From Argyresthia goedartella (Eukaryota > Arthropoda > Insecta > Lepidoptera > Argyresthiidae), in contig OX463814.1 of the NCBI GenBank assembly GCA_949825045.1, positions 31,762,383-31,826,382 on the forward strand: a DNA stretch of 64,000 nt, read 5' to 3'. Shown one piece after another: positions 53,044-64,000 of this stretch. The number at the start of each line of letters is the position of its first letter. Within the stretch, counting starts at the first letter, position 1. The translations under genes and the position numbers were made by a program. The notes below the pieces were generated by a model. It had not been told where the DNA came from. It made no database searches and saw nothing but the letters and a program-made list of their open reading frames with translations.

Positions 53044-53438
53044 TTTTAGGGTTCACACGGGACCCTATAACTAAGCCTCCGCTGTCCGTCCGTCCGTCCG
53101 TCCGTCTGTCATCAGCTTATATCTCATGAAACGTGATAGTTAGAGAGATGAAATTTTCGCAGATGATGTATTTCTGTTGCCGCCATAACAACAAATACTC
53201 AAAAACAGAATAAATTAAATATTTAAAGGGGCTCCCATACAACAATTCTTTCAATACCACATACAAACTTATGAATGCACCTTTTTACGTGCATGGAGTG
53301 TGAAAGTAGCCGCACCAATAACTTTGTAAACAACATTTTGTTTTGTAAAATCCAAAACTATTCACTCCACACCATCCCTACCATTGTACAGTGGTACGGA
53401 ACCCTTTTTGCGCGAGTCTGACTTGCACTTGGCCGTGT
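53044..53438 (-). repeat. GGCCAAGTGCGAG-type repeat, nearly full length
   Basis: The + strand opens TTTTTAGGGTTCACACGGGA, CCCTATAACTAAGCC, a GTCCGTCCGTCCGTCCGTC run and TGTTGCCGCCATAAC; it closes GTGGTACGGAACCCTTTTTG, GACTTGCACTTGGCCG. Confidence 0.8.
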
Positions 53439-53749
53439 TTTTTTTTTATAATGACGCAATTCTCTCCTTTCCCGGAAAACAAAAGTTATTTCGAAGGACC
53501 ACTGAGTCTAGGCGGCTTATTGTCATAATTTGTTTTCTAAATGATCGACCACGTTGCCCTCATCTGTCAATTACTATGCGGATAGGCAACCTTCAAAATA
53601 TAATGAAGACTTCAGAAGGATAAAGGAATATTTCCCCTAAAATATAGAGATTTGAACAATATTATACCTCTAGTATGATTAAGGATAAATGACTCATGAG
53701 TTATAGGCTAAGCCATTATGAATCGGAATGAGATGCGATAAGTAGAATA

Positions 53750-54352
53750 AAAACTCGGTTAAGCGTGGGTCGGACTCGCACACGAAGGGTTCCGTGACAT
53801 CGTACAAGAAAACTTAAGGACAAAAATAATAGACCTCGCGAGCCATTTCGCGAGAACCATTCAATAACCGACACTTTTCCTTTTCTCCTGGTTAAGCACA
53901 GCCATTTCAGAGTTTTGAAACCAACCTACCTATGTTGGAGAGAAAGTAGAAAAGACCCATCCCCACCCCATCCAAATTTCGAGCTTGTAACTTCAACCTT
54001 TTCGCCCCTACTTCCCCCCCCCAATCAAAAATCGCGAACGACTAAAAAAAAAATACAAGGAACTTGTGTGCCAATTTTCCTTAAAATCGGTTGTAAAATG
54101 CGACCTGTAGGCGAGAACGGACAGACAGACGGACAAAGACATTTTTGGCCCATCTCGAAACTGGACGCTTCGCTCGCTTGGTCAATAAAATCTCGCGTAG
54201 TTCATGCTTTGTTGCTGTAGCGGCAACTGAATACACATTCTATGAACATTTCAACTCTCTACCTAATTACGGTTAAAGAGATACAGCCCGCTATCGGACG
54301 GACAGACAGACGAACAGCGGAGGCTTTCTAATAGGCACCCTTCGGAACCCTA
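53750..54352 (+). repeat. GGCCAAGTGCGAG-type repeat, possibly two overlapping copies
   Basis: It opens GGTTAAGCGTGGGTCGGACT, CGCACACGAAGGGTTCCGTG. A first GGACAGACAGACGGAC run lies at 54118 and a second at 54297, and it closes GCACCCTTCGGAACCCTAAA. Two GACGGAC runs suggest one copy inserted in or fused with another. Confidence 0.7.
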
Positions 54353-55109
54353 AAAACAAAGAAAATATACGCCTTTTAACATTTGGGGTATCCAATAGGT
54401 ATACTAAAAGGTAGTTATCCAATACTCAATTTTTCGTGACAGGATTTAGACATCACCACAGCTTGGAGACATGGAGTTTTCTTCACGACGACGTGATGGT
54501 TGTTTATTGGTAATGATGTTTTGTTTCAACAACTGGCTTCTTCATTCAGACAAGAAAGCAGTTACACAACAAACAAACTACATTTTAAATACATTCAATT
54601 AAATTACTTTGCCGAGCAATCATTATAAAAACACGAACATGGCCAACAAAAAAGTGTAGGAAAGCAAAAACGTTCACACGACGTGAATATGTAACGGGAA
54701 TCCAAATTATAGTGCTATATCGTGAAACTCTTTCATCTTGTCTGGCAGGTGTAAAAAAAATAATTAAAAATGAATCAACAAATTTCTCTAAAAGCTGTCA
54801 GATTCTTATTGAAGCTTTAATTTGCAACAGCTATGGGCACCTATGACGTATCTGCGAGTGCTCGTTATCGTAATACGTAACGATTAACAATTCGATATAA
54901 GTAATAACAATGTTTATCATCCATCGACGCCATTAATTTATGACCGCAATTATTCAATGTGAATTTAACGACATTAATTGCAGGGTTTTCGTGCTAAGAG
55001 ATGATTATCTATTCACCAATATGATACGCTACGGCCGTGTCCTGAATCCCAATTGATAGCAGCAAACTATACCTCAAGGAGCTTAGATCAGACGAAATCT
55101 GAACTGGGA
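54353..55109. other. No gene seen
   Basis: AT-rich, no recognised element. Confidence 0.4.
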
Positions 55110-55240
55110 AGGAAGAAAAATATATCCCCAGGTCTTTGATGTTTATATGTGTGTGACGTCGCTATTTCTGCTACCCACGACACAGGGTATCCTAGTGTGG
55201 GTCAGACAGAAGCAATATATAAACCTGTATACAAATGTTT
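55110..55240 (+). mobile_element. SINE family B, body
   Basis: ATATCCCCAGGTCTTTGATG, TGTGTGACGTCGCTATTTC, CCACGACACAGGGTATCC, TAGTGTGGGTCAGACAGAAG and ACCTGTATACAAATGTTT match the family body; the head is missing. Confidence 0.8.
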
Positions 55241-56375
55241 AAGTTTGTCTTCAGCCTCACCGTTCCTTCGATATACAAACTATTTGCTAAAATATTATTT
55301 TTCTTTTGAGTATGGAACCAACCAGCCTTACTCATCCGAAGCATTCATAGACAGAGGTTGAGGCTGCATAGCCGGCACCTGTCTCAGACGGCATTCCAGC
55401 CAGTACCGTTAGCAATGGCCGGACCCACTCAATGCTTTTGTGTCCATTATTTATTTTGTAGGCACTTCAATTGATTCGCTGCCCTGTTTTCAGGTGCGAT
55501 TGGCACTTGGAGTGGCACGATTGAGACGAGTAAGTTTTTTTTCTTGGCACCTCTATTTCAATGGACTATTAACGGTACATAAACCAATTTCTGGGGTGGT
55601 GTTCCGAGTCAAATCTAGATCTGTGATCTAGAATTCGTATTACAGTAGTCAGAAACAGATTCATGCCGTTCCCGAGGTATAAGGTAGATCCAACGTATAC
55701 TTTTTAATAAATTTTTATAACTTTGTATCGCCTACATACTAAATTAGCATGCAGCGCAGCCCAGCTTATTACTCCGTTTCTTAGTAAACTTGAGATGTAG
55801 GTAAATCATGAATTTAAAATACAGACTGTTCTTGTGTTGATGTAAACATAATTATATTATTTGCCTCTTTACCACGTTAGACCAATATAAGAGGAGAAGG
55901 GCGAAGACATCATAATAGTCATAATTCATATTTTTTTATGGAAACATTTTACAGTTACATTAAAAGAAAACAGTACAAAGGCGTTACCAAGGCATACCAG
56001 GACTAAACTAAAACTGATTACAGTTGCAGCTTTAGACTAAAGAATTATGTGGAGCAGCACGCGCTATTATTATCTTATCGACATCGCAACAAAAATAAGT
56101 TACATAACACAAAAACTCTTGAAGTTACTACCTGGTTTTACTACTATCGTGGTTTTCCCTTCAGGTAGTTATTCTAAATTAAATTGGGCGGCAAATACGA
56201 TAACTGTTGTAGATAAGTATTAAGCAAGTTATTTCGTAGTAGTCTCTAATATTTGTTTGAACAGATGGAGAAATTAAAAGACAAATGACAAATTAGGAAC
56301 TTTTCAGAAATATATGTCCCACTTATTCACTAACTCAAATCGACCAAAAATTGTGGAATTGTGACATTTTCCTCA
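55241..56375. other. No gene seen
   Basis: Unclassified. AGAATTATGTGGAGCAGCAC and neighbouring words around 55925-56045 may be a LINE 3' end. Confidence 0.4.
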
Positions 56376-56379
56376 TACG

Positions 56380-58075
56380 TACACTAAACATACATACACT
56401 GAACATACATCCACTAAGCATACATACACTAAACATACATACACTGAACATAAATACACTATAAATACATACACTAAACATACATACACTAAACTTGCAT
56501 ATACTAAACATATACATATACACTAAACACACATATACTAAACATACATACACTAAATATGCATACACTAAACATACATACACTAAACATGCAAATACTA
56601 AACATATACACACTACACACACATATACTAAACATACATACAACAAAACATACACTAAACGGACATACACTAAACATACATACACTAAACATGCAAATAC
56701 TAAACATATACACACTACACACACATATACTAAACATACATACAACAAAACATACACTAAACGGACATACACTAAACATACATACACTAAACATGCAAAT
56801 ACTAAACATATACACACTACACACACATATACTAAACATACATACAACAAAACATACACTAAACGGACATACACTAAACATACATACACTAAACATGCAA
56901 ATACTAAACATATACACACTACACACACATATACTAAACATACATACAACAAAACATACACTAAACGGACATACACTAAACATACATACACTAAACATGC
57001 AAATACTAAACATATACACACTACACACACATATACTAAACATACATACAACAAAACATACACTAAACGGACATACACTAAACATACATACACTAAACAT
57101 GCAAATACTAAACATATACACACTACACACACATATACTAAACATACATACACTAAACGGACATACACTAAACATACATACACTAAACATGCAAATACTA
57201 AACATATACACACTACACACACATATACTAAACATACATACAACAAAACATACACTAAACGGACATACACTAAACATACATACACTAAACATGCAAATAC
57301 TAAACATATACACACTACACACACATATACTAAACATACATACAACAAAACATACACTAAACGGACATACACTAAACATACATACACTAAACATGCAAAT
57401 ACTAAACATATACACACTACACACACATATACTAAACATACATACAACAAAACATACACTAAACGGACATACACTAAACATACATACACTAAACATGCAA
57501 ATACTAAACATATACACACTACACACACATATACTAAACATACATACACTAAACATACATACACTAAACATGCAAATACTAAACATATACACACTACACA
57601 CACATATACTAAACATACATACAACAAAACATACACTAAACGGACATACACTAAACATACATACACTAAACATGCAAATACTAAACATATACACACTACA
57701 CACACATATACTAAACATACATACAACAAAACATACACTAAACGGACATACACTAAACATACATACACTAAACATGCAAATACTAAACATATACACACTA
57801 CACACACATATACTAAACATACATACAACAAAACATACACTAAACGGACATACACTAAACATACATACACTAAACATGCAAATACTAAACATATACACAC
57901 TACACACACATATACTAAACATACATACAACAAAACATACACTAAACGGACATACACTAAACATACATACACTAAACATACATACACTAAACGGACATAC
58001 ACTAAACATACATACACTAAACATACATACACTAAACGGACATACACTAAACATACATACACTAAACGTCGATGT
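56380..58075. repeat. Higher-order minisatellite: 15-base monomers in a 102-base unit
   Basis: Monomers such as CGGACATACACTAAA, CATACATACACTAAA, CATGCAAATACTAAA, CATATACACACTACA and CACACATATACTAAA follow one another in fixed order with one 16-base and one 11-base member, giving a 102-base unit (markers CGGAC at 56661, 56763, 56865, 56967, 57069 spaced 102). A 90-base variant follows, and one copy has lost its CGGAC monomer near 57545. The left flank (56380-56560) holds unordered monomers. Since the period is a multiple of three, open frames of 510-605 codons appear on both strands; they are not genes. Confidence 0.97.
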
Positions 58076-58657
58076 AACACTAAGTTACTGAATAAGGAGT
58101 CTCTTTGTATTGCAATATTTTTTAATGTTGTGACAAAATTATATGGGTGCAAGAAAAGGAAATAAAGACAATTTTATTATTATTATATTAAAAGTTTAAA
58201 AAATATTTGAAAAAATAATACACACAATATACATTACAAGTTAAATCAAATAAGGGATTCTACGTTTTTTTTTAGGTTAAATGTTTTTAGTGCGTTCACC
58301 CAGTCTGCGTCGCGCCCGCACGGTACACCAGCACGCAATTATGGTTATTTTTATAAAATACGAATATAAATAATACACTTAAGTTTGGTAGCAAAGATAA
58401 TTTTAATGAACCAAGGACAAAAAAAAATTTTCGCTATACGAAGCAGAGTCAACATAAACGCATCCTTTCACTACGCGCTTCGGTACGTACTAGCAATTAT
58501 ACACTAAGGTGTACGCTCGTAGCGGCTTTCTTTAAGTGAATGTTGGAGTTCTTTGAAAAGAGTCGGCACACGCCAAGGCAGGGCACGATCAAAGATGACT
58601 TTTAAAAAAAGAATTAAAAAAATTGCAGTAACACGGTATGGTTTTTAATGGCTACTA
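58076..58657. other. No gene seen
   Basis: AT-rich; GTCTGCGTCGCGCCCGCACG at 58302 is an isolated GC-rich patch without exon features. Confidence 0.4.
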
Positions 58658-58899
58658 TTTAATCGCACATCAAAAATACTGATTTTCACAGCAAAAAAGT
58701 ATCAGCAAAAATACTTTTTATGTTTTAAGTATTATTATTTGTTCTTACATGTTCAACCTAATACGAAGGATAAAGGGGGCTTCGCATCGCTCACCTTTAA
58801 CCTTGACCCAAGCTACTGCAGTATTTTGCCCTGATATTTGATGTGAAAATCAGTATATTTGCTGTGCAAATCAGTATTATTGATGTGCAGTTTAATCGC
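58658..58899 (+). mobile_element. MITE family E, most complete copy
   Basis: The left end ATTTAATCGCACATCAAAAA, TACTGATTTTCACAGC and the right end TTTGCTGTGCAAATCAGTAT, TATTGATGTGCAGTTTAATC are inverted repeats of about 38 bases. The interior GTTCAACCTAATACGAAGGA, TAAAGGGGGCTTCGC and GCAGTATTTTGCCCT is shared with 19702-19932. Non-coding, 242 bases. Confidence 0.85.
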
Positions 58900-59224
58900 T
58901 CTTCTATATGATCACGAAACCTGAAACTGTCTGAATATGTCTGTGTCCCGAATGCCCTGTGGCTATCTAGTCCGGTACATAAAGTTTTACTTTCGTCTTT
59001 ACGATCCTATTTTCAGGAGCTGTTGTGTCAAATTTGAACTTAAAATGGTTAGCTTGTGTGTAGGCGAAACACCGTCATAATTTACAGGCAGTAATAGATT
59101 TTATGAGAGCATTCACCCTTTTTGGTACGTACCTACTTTTGTCATGTGTAGCGAGTCCATCGATTTATCTTACTTCAGACTAGCGGGTGTCCGGTGATCC
59201 AAATCCTTTCAGCCGTTTTTGCGT

Positions 59225-59520
59225 AATAGGTTAACTAGAGCTCCTTGGTCTCATGGAGTTCACGCTTGCTTCTCACACAGGAGATGCAGGTTCGATTCCT
59301 GGCCATGTACCAATGAGATAGTTAATTTATCTTAAGTACATAATATGGACGTTGTAATGGTGATGGAAAACATCGTGAGGAAACCTTCATTAATCCAAAA
59401 CTGCGGTGATGGGCTAGCCCCCTGTTACGCAAAATTTAGTATTGAATGACTGGCTCAAAGAGGGCACAATTGTGCCTCTGCCACCCCGTATGGGAAAAGG
59501 CGTGACGCTATATTAAGAAA
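59225..59520 (+). mobile_element. tRNA-derived SINE, family A, long copy
   Basis: Head GAGCTCCTTGGTCTCATGGA (A-box region) and GGTTCGATTCC (B box), then CATGTACCAATGAGATAG, ATCTTAAGTACATAATATGG, ATCGTGAGGAAACCTTCATT, GGGCTAGCCCCCTGTTACGC and GCCACCCCGTATGGGAAAAG, GCGTGACGC. Confidence 0.85.
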
Positions 59521-60235
59521 CATCCAAACTTTCACGTTTAAAATATTAGAGCGATAACAATTGTCGCTACTTTCTGTTCAAATTAAAAGGCTGCTGAAGT
59601 TAATATACAAACCTATCTACTGCCAAGTAGTATGATCTAATCAAAGAGATTTGTGATTATTATTATATTGGTATTCATAGCGATTGCTCAATGATTGTAA
59701 ATGACAGGGAGGAAGGGAAGCCGAACAAAGGGAGTAACTCTGATATTTAGTTTCAATATTGATCTTCAACTTCAGCTGCTGAAAGATTTGTAATGTGGAA
59801 CCTTTAAGACTGGCAATCGAGTGGGCAAACGAACGAGTGAGACTCAATTGAAATCCTGGTATGTGGCCAGGGCATATTCCTGATTCTTAGGTTTTACTCA
59901 ACATTCTGTTGTTGGATGTATTTTGGAATTCGGGTACTTCAGCTCTGACGGTATCCACGATAACAACCTGAAGATTTAACAAATAGGCGTTTGGATTTGA
60001 ACACTTCCAAGATTTACAGCCTTGGTTATTATTAAAACTTCAAACAGCAAGGGACCAAGGGCATATCACACTGGGCGGTCTATATTTTGTTAGGAGACCG
60101 TGTAATTCACAACCTTATATCGTCGTGAACGATACTCACTATACTAACTAAATCTTGCTGTTCCAAAGGCCCCCGACAGCGGATCATAGATATTCACCTT
60201 CAGCTTACTTTTAGAGGAATAAAATTCAAATGTCA
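59521..60235. other. No gene seen
   Basis: Unclassified DNA with no supported exon. Confidence 0.4.
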
Positions 60236-60237
60236 AA

Positions 60238-60985
60238 AGACCGGCCAAGTGCGAGTACGACTCGCGTACGAAGGGTTCCGTAGCAACGAACCCAAAATAT
60301 GGTTTTTCCTTACTTGTCCCCCCCCCCCTAGTTAAATCATACATATGTATATATTATTAAGAGGTAAATGGGGGAATGGTCTTCTTTGTAAATTTTCTTA
60401 AATTACTTTTAACTAAGTACTTATTTCAAAATTATGAAAAAAAATGTTTGAAATCGTCGCAAAACTTTTTATTTTATGTTCTTATTTGCCCCCAAGAGGG
60501 CCCTATTTAAACCTTACATTGCTCAATCAATGTTGTAATATTTTAGTAGGTTTTTGTTCTCAAAATTTAAGATCAATTTAAAATCAATTTAAGATCGGGG
60601 ATAAAAATGGTCTTTTTTGTCTTTTTTCTTAAATTTCTTTTAAATAAAGAATTTTAAAATAATGAAAGAAAAAATATTAAATCCTCATAACAGGTCCTTT
60701 TATTTGGCATGTCACGCGATACAGTGTGAAAAACTATTTTTATTAATTTAATAACTTATTTACCCCCAAAAGTGCCCTCTAAATTCAAAATTAATTTGTT
60801 TTCGTAAAACAATCGTGTTTGGTCCACATGTATGCATAACTGTACCAATTTTCAACTTCATCGGTCCAGGAATTGGTCGTTTTATATACTTTTACACACG
60901 TAAGGACAGACAGACAGACAGACGCGTGATTCTATACTGGTTCCGTTTTTCCTGTTTAAGGTACGGGAAACGCTCTTCACCGATG
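60238..60985 (+). repeat. GGCCAAGTGCGAG-type repeat, long and diverged
   Basis: Opens AGACCGGCCAAGTGCGAGTA, CGAAGGGTTCCGTAGCAACG. The right part has GGACAGACAGACAGACAGAC, GGTTCCGTTTTT and GGTACGGGAAACG. The AT-rich interior contains an internal duplication (TTGTTCTCAAAATTTAAGAT, CAATTTAA). Confidence 0.65.
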
Positions 60986-62155
60986 TACAGAGGACTAACA
61001 GAGCAACATAACTTAATATTTGTATAACGAGTAAATAAATATCAAGTACAGAAATTCAATTCTGGTTTGTAAAAAAATTGTAAAAAAATAATTGCGAATA
61101 ACATTTTTTTTTATAACTTCGGGAATATTTTCTATCGAGCAAAAATCAACAATGAGCTGACACTCATGATCAAAAAGGTAGTATTAAGAAACAACTGCTT
61201 AATACACCTATTTTGCGTAACTTTAGATCTACAAAAGGCTATTCTAGCTACTCAAAAACCGAGGGTAGTTGGACGAATCGCGATTCTGAACCCTAAGCCA
61301 TGGTAATAAAATTTAAAACCTATAACGGAAAAGTGGCGCCGGTAGTAACTGACGGGTTAATGCGTTGCCTTAATGACAAAACGGAAATCAAACTCTAATC
61401 TCGGGTCAACGATGACGTTCAATTCTATAGAAATACATACAAAAAATCTATGAAGTGTCAAATATATTGATATTAATGCTACATCGCTTTCTATCTTTTG
61501 GAATAAAATAAAACTTAGGGTAACTTCCACATTAAAAACACAGGTGGTTCTTAAAACAATTAGGTAGCTTAGTCAGTGTTTGTGTACCTGTTCCCCACGC
61601 TAGGTAAAAACCTGTTGTGGGGTGACAGTTTCACTCCGTTTAATAGCACTTTATTTGTTAGTTGACGGTGATCAGCAAATCTGTGGTAAAGCCTCTATGT
61701 CTGATTGTTTGTGGGTGTGTATAATGTATAGTGTGAATGAACGTGTGTACATGGGGAGTGTACTGTGTGTGTGTGTGAAGTTAGGGTGGTGTGTAGTGAG
61801 TGTGAGTGGGTTATGTGGTTTTCTTGGAATGCTACGATATTGTTGTCGATAATAGTTTACTAGGAGCAATGATTAAGGAGACTTTCGGTTACCTCAAAGA
61901 TCCTTTGAGGTTGGTTAAGGAGCCACATAGTGACTTTTATCTTCCGGAGGTTAGTGAGTGGTCGATAGATTTTGATTTTTTTGTTATAAAGAGAGTTTCC
62001 TGTAAACGAAAAAACTATTGATAAAAAACGTTATAAAGGGTTGCCTGGGGCATAAAAGGTCTTTGCGTCATTTGTTTAGCAGCAATGGATAGAATATAAT
62101 ATAAATAGAAAGCCTATTTATTCATATCGGGATCATAATGAAGTGTCTTGTGTTC
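60986..62155. other. No gene recognised; TTAA-element remnant and G/T-rich stretch
   Basis: 61290-61362 (TGGTAATAAAATTTAAAACC, TATAACGG) matches the interior of the TTAA mini-elements. 61735-61815 is G/T-rich (GTGTACTGTGTGTGTGTGTG). This may be the 3' region of the LINE that follows on the - strand. Confidence 0.4.
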
Positions 62156-62159
62156 CCTT

Positions 62160-62960
62160 GTTAATGTATTTAGGAAGAAAAGTTTTGGACAGATAGCTCT
62201 TCACATCTTGTATAGAGCTCTGAAGTAGGAAAACGGTATGGTTTGCCAGTGTTTACTTTCAGGACAGCCCTTTGGGATTTTTCCAAAATGACGAGGTTGG
62301 TTTTAGCGGCACCAGCCCAAGACGTCATACAATAAGTAAGAAAAGATTGACGTAGGGCATATTCCATTCTTTTTATAAGCTTTTGGCATGCTATATTTAT
62401 AAGCTTTTTAAAAACCTAAATAAGTTTGCCTGTAAGTTGTTTGATGTGGAGTTGGAATCTGAGCTGGTCGTCTATTATAATGTCCAGGTATTTGATAGAA
62501 GGCGCTTTCTCAAGCTTGGGATAGGAGGAATTTTCCGTTTGCATATTGCGAGTGAGCTATAAGGGAGTGTTGTGATAAATTACTTTTATTTGAGGCCCGC
62601 ACGGTCAAAATCAGACTACTCGGAAGGGCATGTGTAGGGAGAAGTCCATGGTAGGACATAAGGTCAAGATATTACGTAGAATTAGGATCGCAATTGTTTG
62701 TCTTTTAACATCAATTTTCATTTCGGCAGTAAACAGTTTTTGTAGGTTTTAAATATTGACAGTAGTTCGTTTAGGGAGGAGTTAAAGTTGTCAAGATTTT
62801 CTTGCGCTGGTGGGCGGTACGGAGCTATCACAGCAGTACCTATAGCACCTTCTTTTAACAGTAGGCAGTTTACATCTTTGAAATCAAGCTCTGCGACAAT
62901 AATCGATAGGTTGCTATTTATATAATGTATTACCGTAGTGCCTATAGCCATCAAGGAGAG
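62160..62960 (-). pseudogene. Jockey/CR1-like LINE: endonuclease and RT C-terminal pieces with the RT core deleted
   Basis: From 62954 down the - strand reads TTVIHYINSNLSIIVAELDF and AVIAPYRPPAQENLDNFN (endonuclease, YRPP motif). Then 62480-62170 reads YLDIIIDDQLRFQLHIKQLT, YALRQSFLTYCMTSWAGAAK, LEKSQRAVLKVN and FPTSELYTRCEELSV, the thumb region. The catalytic palm between them is missing. Further endonuclease sequence may lie to about 63200. Confidence 0.8.
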
Positions 62961-64000
62961 GAATGTTGGCGCAAATCTTAAGCCAACATTCTGTTAGCGC
63001 AATATTGGAGGAGGTTTATATTTATTCTATGAAATAGGGTGTGAAGTTTTAGGAAATGCTTCTGATATGTGTACAAAGCAGATAAGGGAACTCTTGTCGA
63101 GTTGCAAAGCGCTCTTCATCCTTCCGGTGCACATAATGCCAACTCTGATACAGAAAGAGCATCAAGTCATTATTTATATAAGAGCTATTTTTGTGATTGA
63201 ATTTGAATGTTTAGTATATAGTGATTACAATAAAAATGAACTGGAGGTAGACTGCTTTAAGGGATAGTTTTGATCGTATTTTGTGATGGAGTTTTGCAGC
63301 ATTATTGAGATTTAACATAATACTTGTGGTCAACTTGATACTATCTAGAATAAAAATAGTATTCATTTTAGATACATTCCTGGTAAGGTTTTTGGGGTGT
63401 TGTGTATAACAAGAGTAGTGTGTTGAATAATGTGAAGTTTTTGTTAGGTTGTAGTTTAAGTGTGTATGCGTAATTATAGAAAGAAGAAATGACAAAGTAA
63501 ACTTGCGACTTGATGAAGTTAGTTTGCAGGGCGACAGCAGGAACCATTCATTTCATTCAATCCTAGTTAGTTAACTCGGATTGACTGAAATGGATGGTTC
63601 CTTCTTTGCTTTGCTTTTAACTACTACTTACTACTTGCTTTTATCTAGTTTCGGCAAGGTCACTCAAGAATGAGTCAAGAGAGAATTAATGTCAAGAATG
63701 AGTAATTGTCGAGTCTTGCAAACTCCCTCGCCTGGTAGAAAAGATTTTGCATCCGCTTGGTTAGCGATTCAGAGATAAATAGCGGTCTTTTGTGGTATCT
63801 AGTGCTTAAATGCTCAGTTAAATTTTGCTATTGTTGGTTTTTCCTTTTTTAAATGCCTTAATAGCATGTGTAGCCAAAAGTACGACTGCTTTTTTTAGTA
63901 GTAATCTGCTCAGTTGTAAATAACGGATGAATTTGATTCATTGGTAGACTTCATTCTGTTAATGTCTTATGTTGGATTTCCACTTTAATGTCTCTTTCCA
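62961..64000. other. No gene recognised; imperfect hairpin at 63539-63602
   Basis: GGAACCATTCATTTCATTCA, ATCC pairs with GGATTGACTGAAATGGATGG, TTCC around TAGTTAGTTAACT with few mismatches (about 24 base pairs). The rest is unclassified. Confidence 0.5.

Noticed and set aside
56335..58165. Open frames of 510-605 codons on both strands
   Set aside because: They are created by a tandem repeat whose period is a multiple of three; the same stretch is open in four frames and the translations are simple repeats of hydrophobic or Thr/Lys-rich words.

Overview
The window looks like nuclear DNA of a moth or butterfly (Lepidoptera). It is AT-rich and intron-rich, gene-poor, and crowded with interspersed repeats of types common in lepidopteran genomes: tRNA-headed SINEs, the repeat that opens with GGCCAAGTGCGAG and closes with ACGGAACCCTAA, RTE-like and jockey-like LINE pieces, and a short CCTAA (insect telomere-type) tract. 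No bacterial or viral gene organisation is present. The species assignment is inference from repeat content and protein similarity recalled from memory.

The one gene that can be read with confidence is TBCK (TBC1 domain-containing kinase-like protein). Its C-terminal 413 codons lie on the + strand in eight exons between 481 and 16850; the kinase-like N-terminal half must lie to the left of the window. The exons join in consistent phase and encode most of the Rab-GAP TBC domain (exons A-D), a linker (exon E) and a C-terminal rhodanese-like domain (exons F-H). The unusual point is that four of these eight exons (A, C, E, G) have a partial copy of themselves just downstream in the following intron. 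In two cases the exon/intron junction has been amplified into a clean tandem array, 10 donors at 148-base spacing and about 19 donors at 43-base spacing.

The rest of the TBCK span (introns) holds a degraded RTE-type LINE on the - strand (8870-10985), other LINE scraps, SINEs, and an inverted pair of a shared repeat (4280-4470 and 11630-11800). Just past the TBCK stop is a 13-copy, 43-base minisatellite (17105-17662) and a perfect 120-base tandem duplication of a TTAA-flanked mini-element (17907-18143).

At 25.0-25.8 kb a GC-rich patch with a 23-base G run precedes two candidate first coding exons (25298-25363 and 25726-25779). Both open with ATG, end in phase 0 and have a plausible splice donor, so they may be alternative starts of a gene whose remaining exons lie beyond 64 kb or were not recognised. 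I cannot name this gene.

From 26 to 64 kb I see no other convincing host exon. The DNA is transposon sediment: terminal-inverted-repeat elements with visible target duplications (41870-42133 with TTTA, 32767-32992 with TTAA, 39137-40040 with TTA and a broken Harbinger transposase), a probable 4-kb DDE transposon with about 240-base inverted ends (48998-52965), foldback elements (20082-20357, 21313-21835, 21867-22066), a jockey-like RT relic carrying two perfect hairpins (38450-38830), LINE remains (62160-62960), and several minisatellites, the largest a 1.7-kb higher-order array of 15-base monomers (56380-58075) that stays open in several frames by arithmetic rather than by coding.
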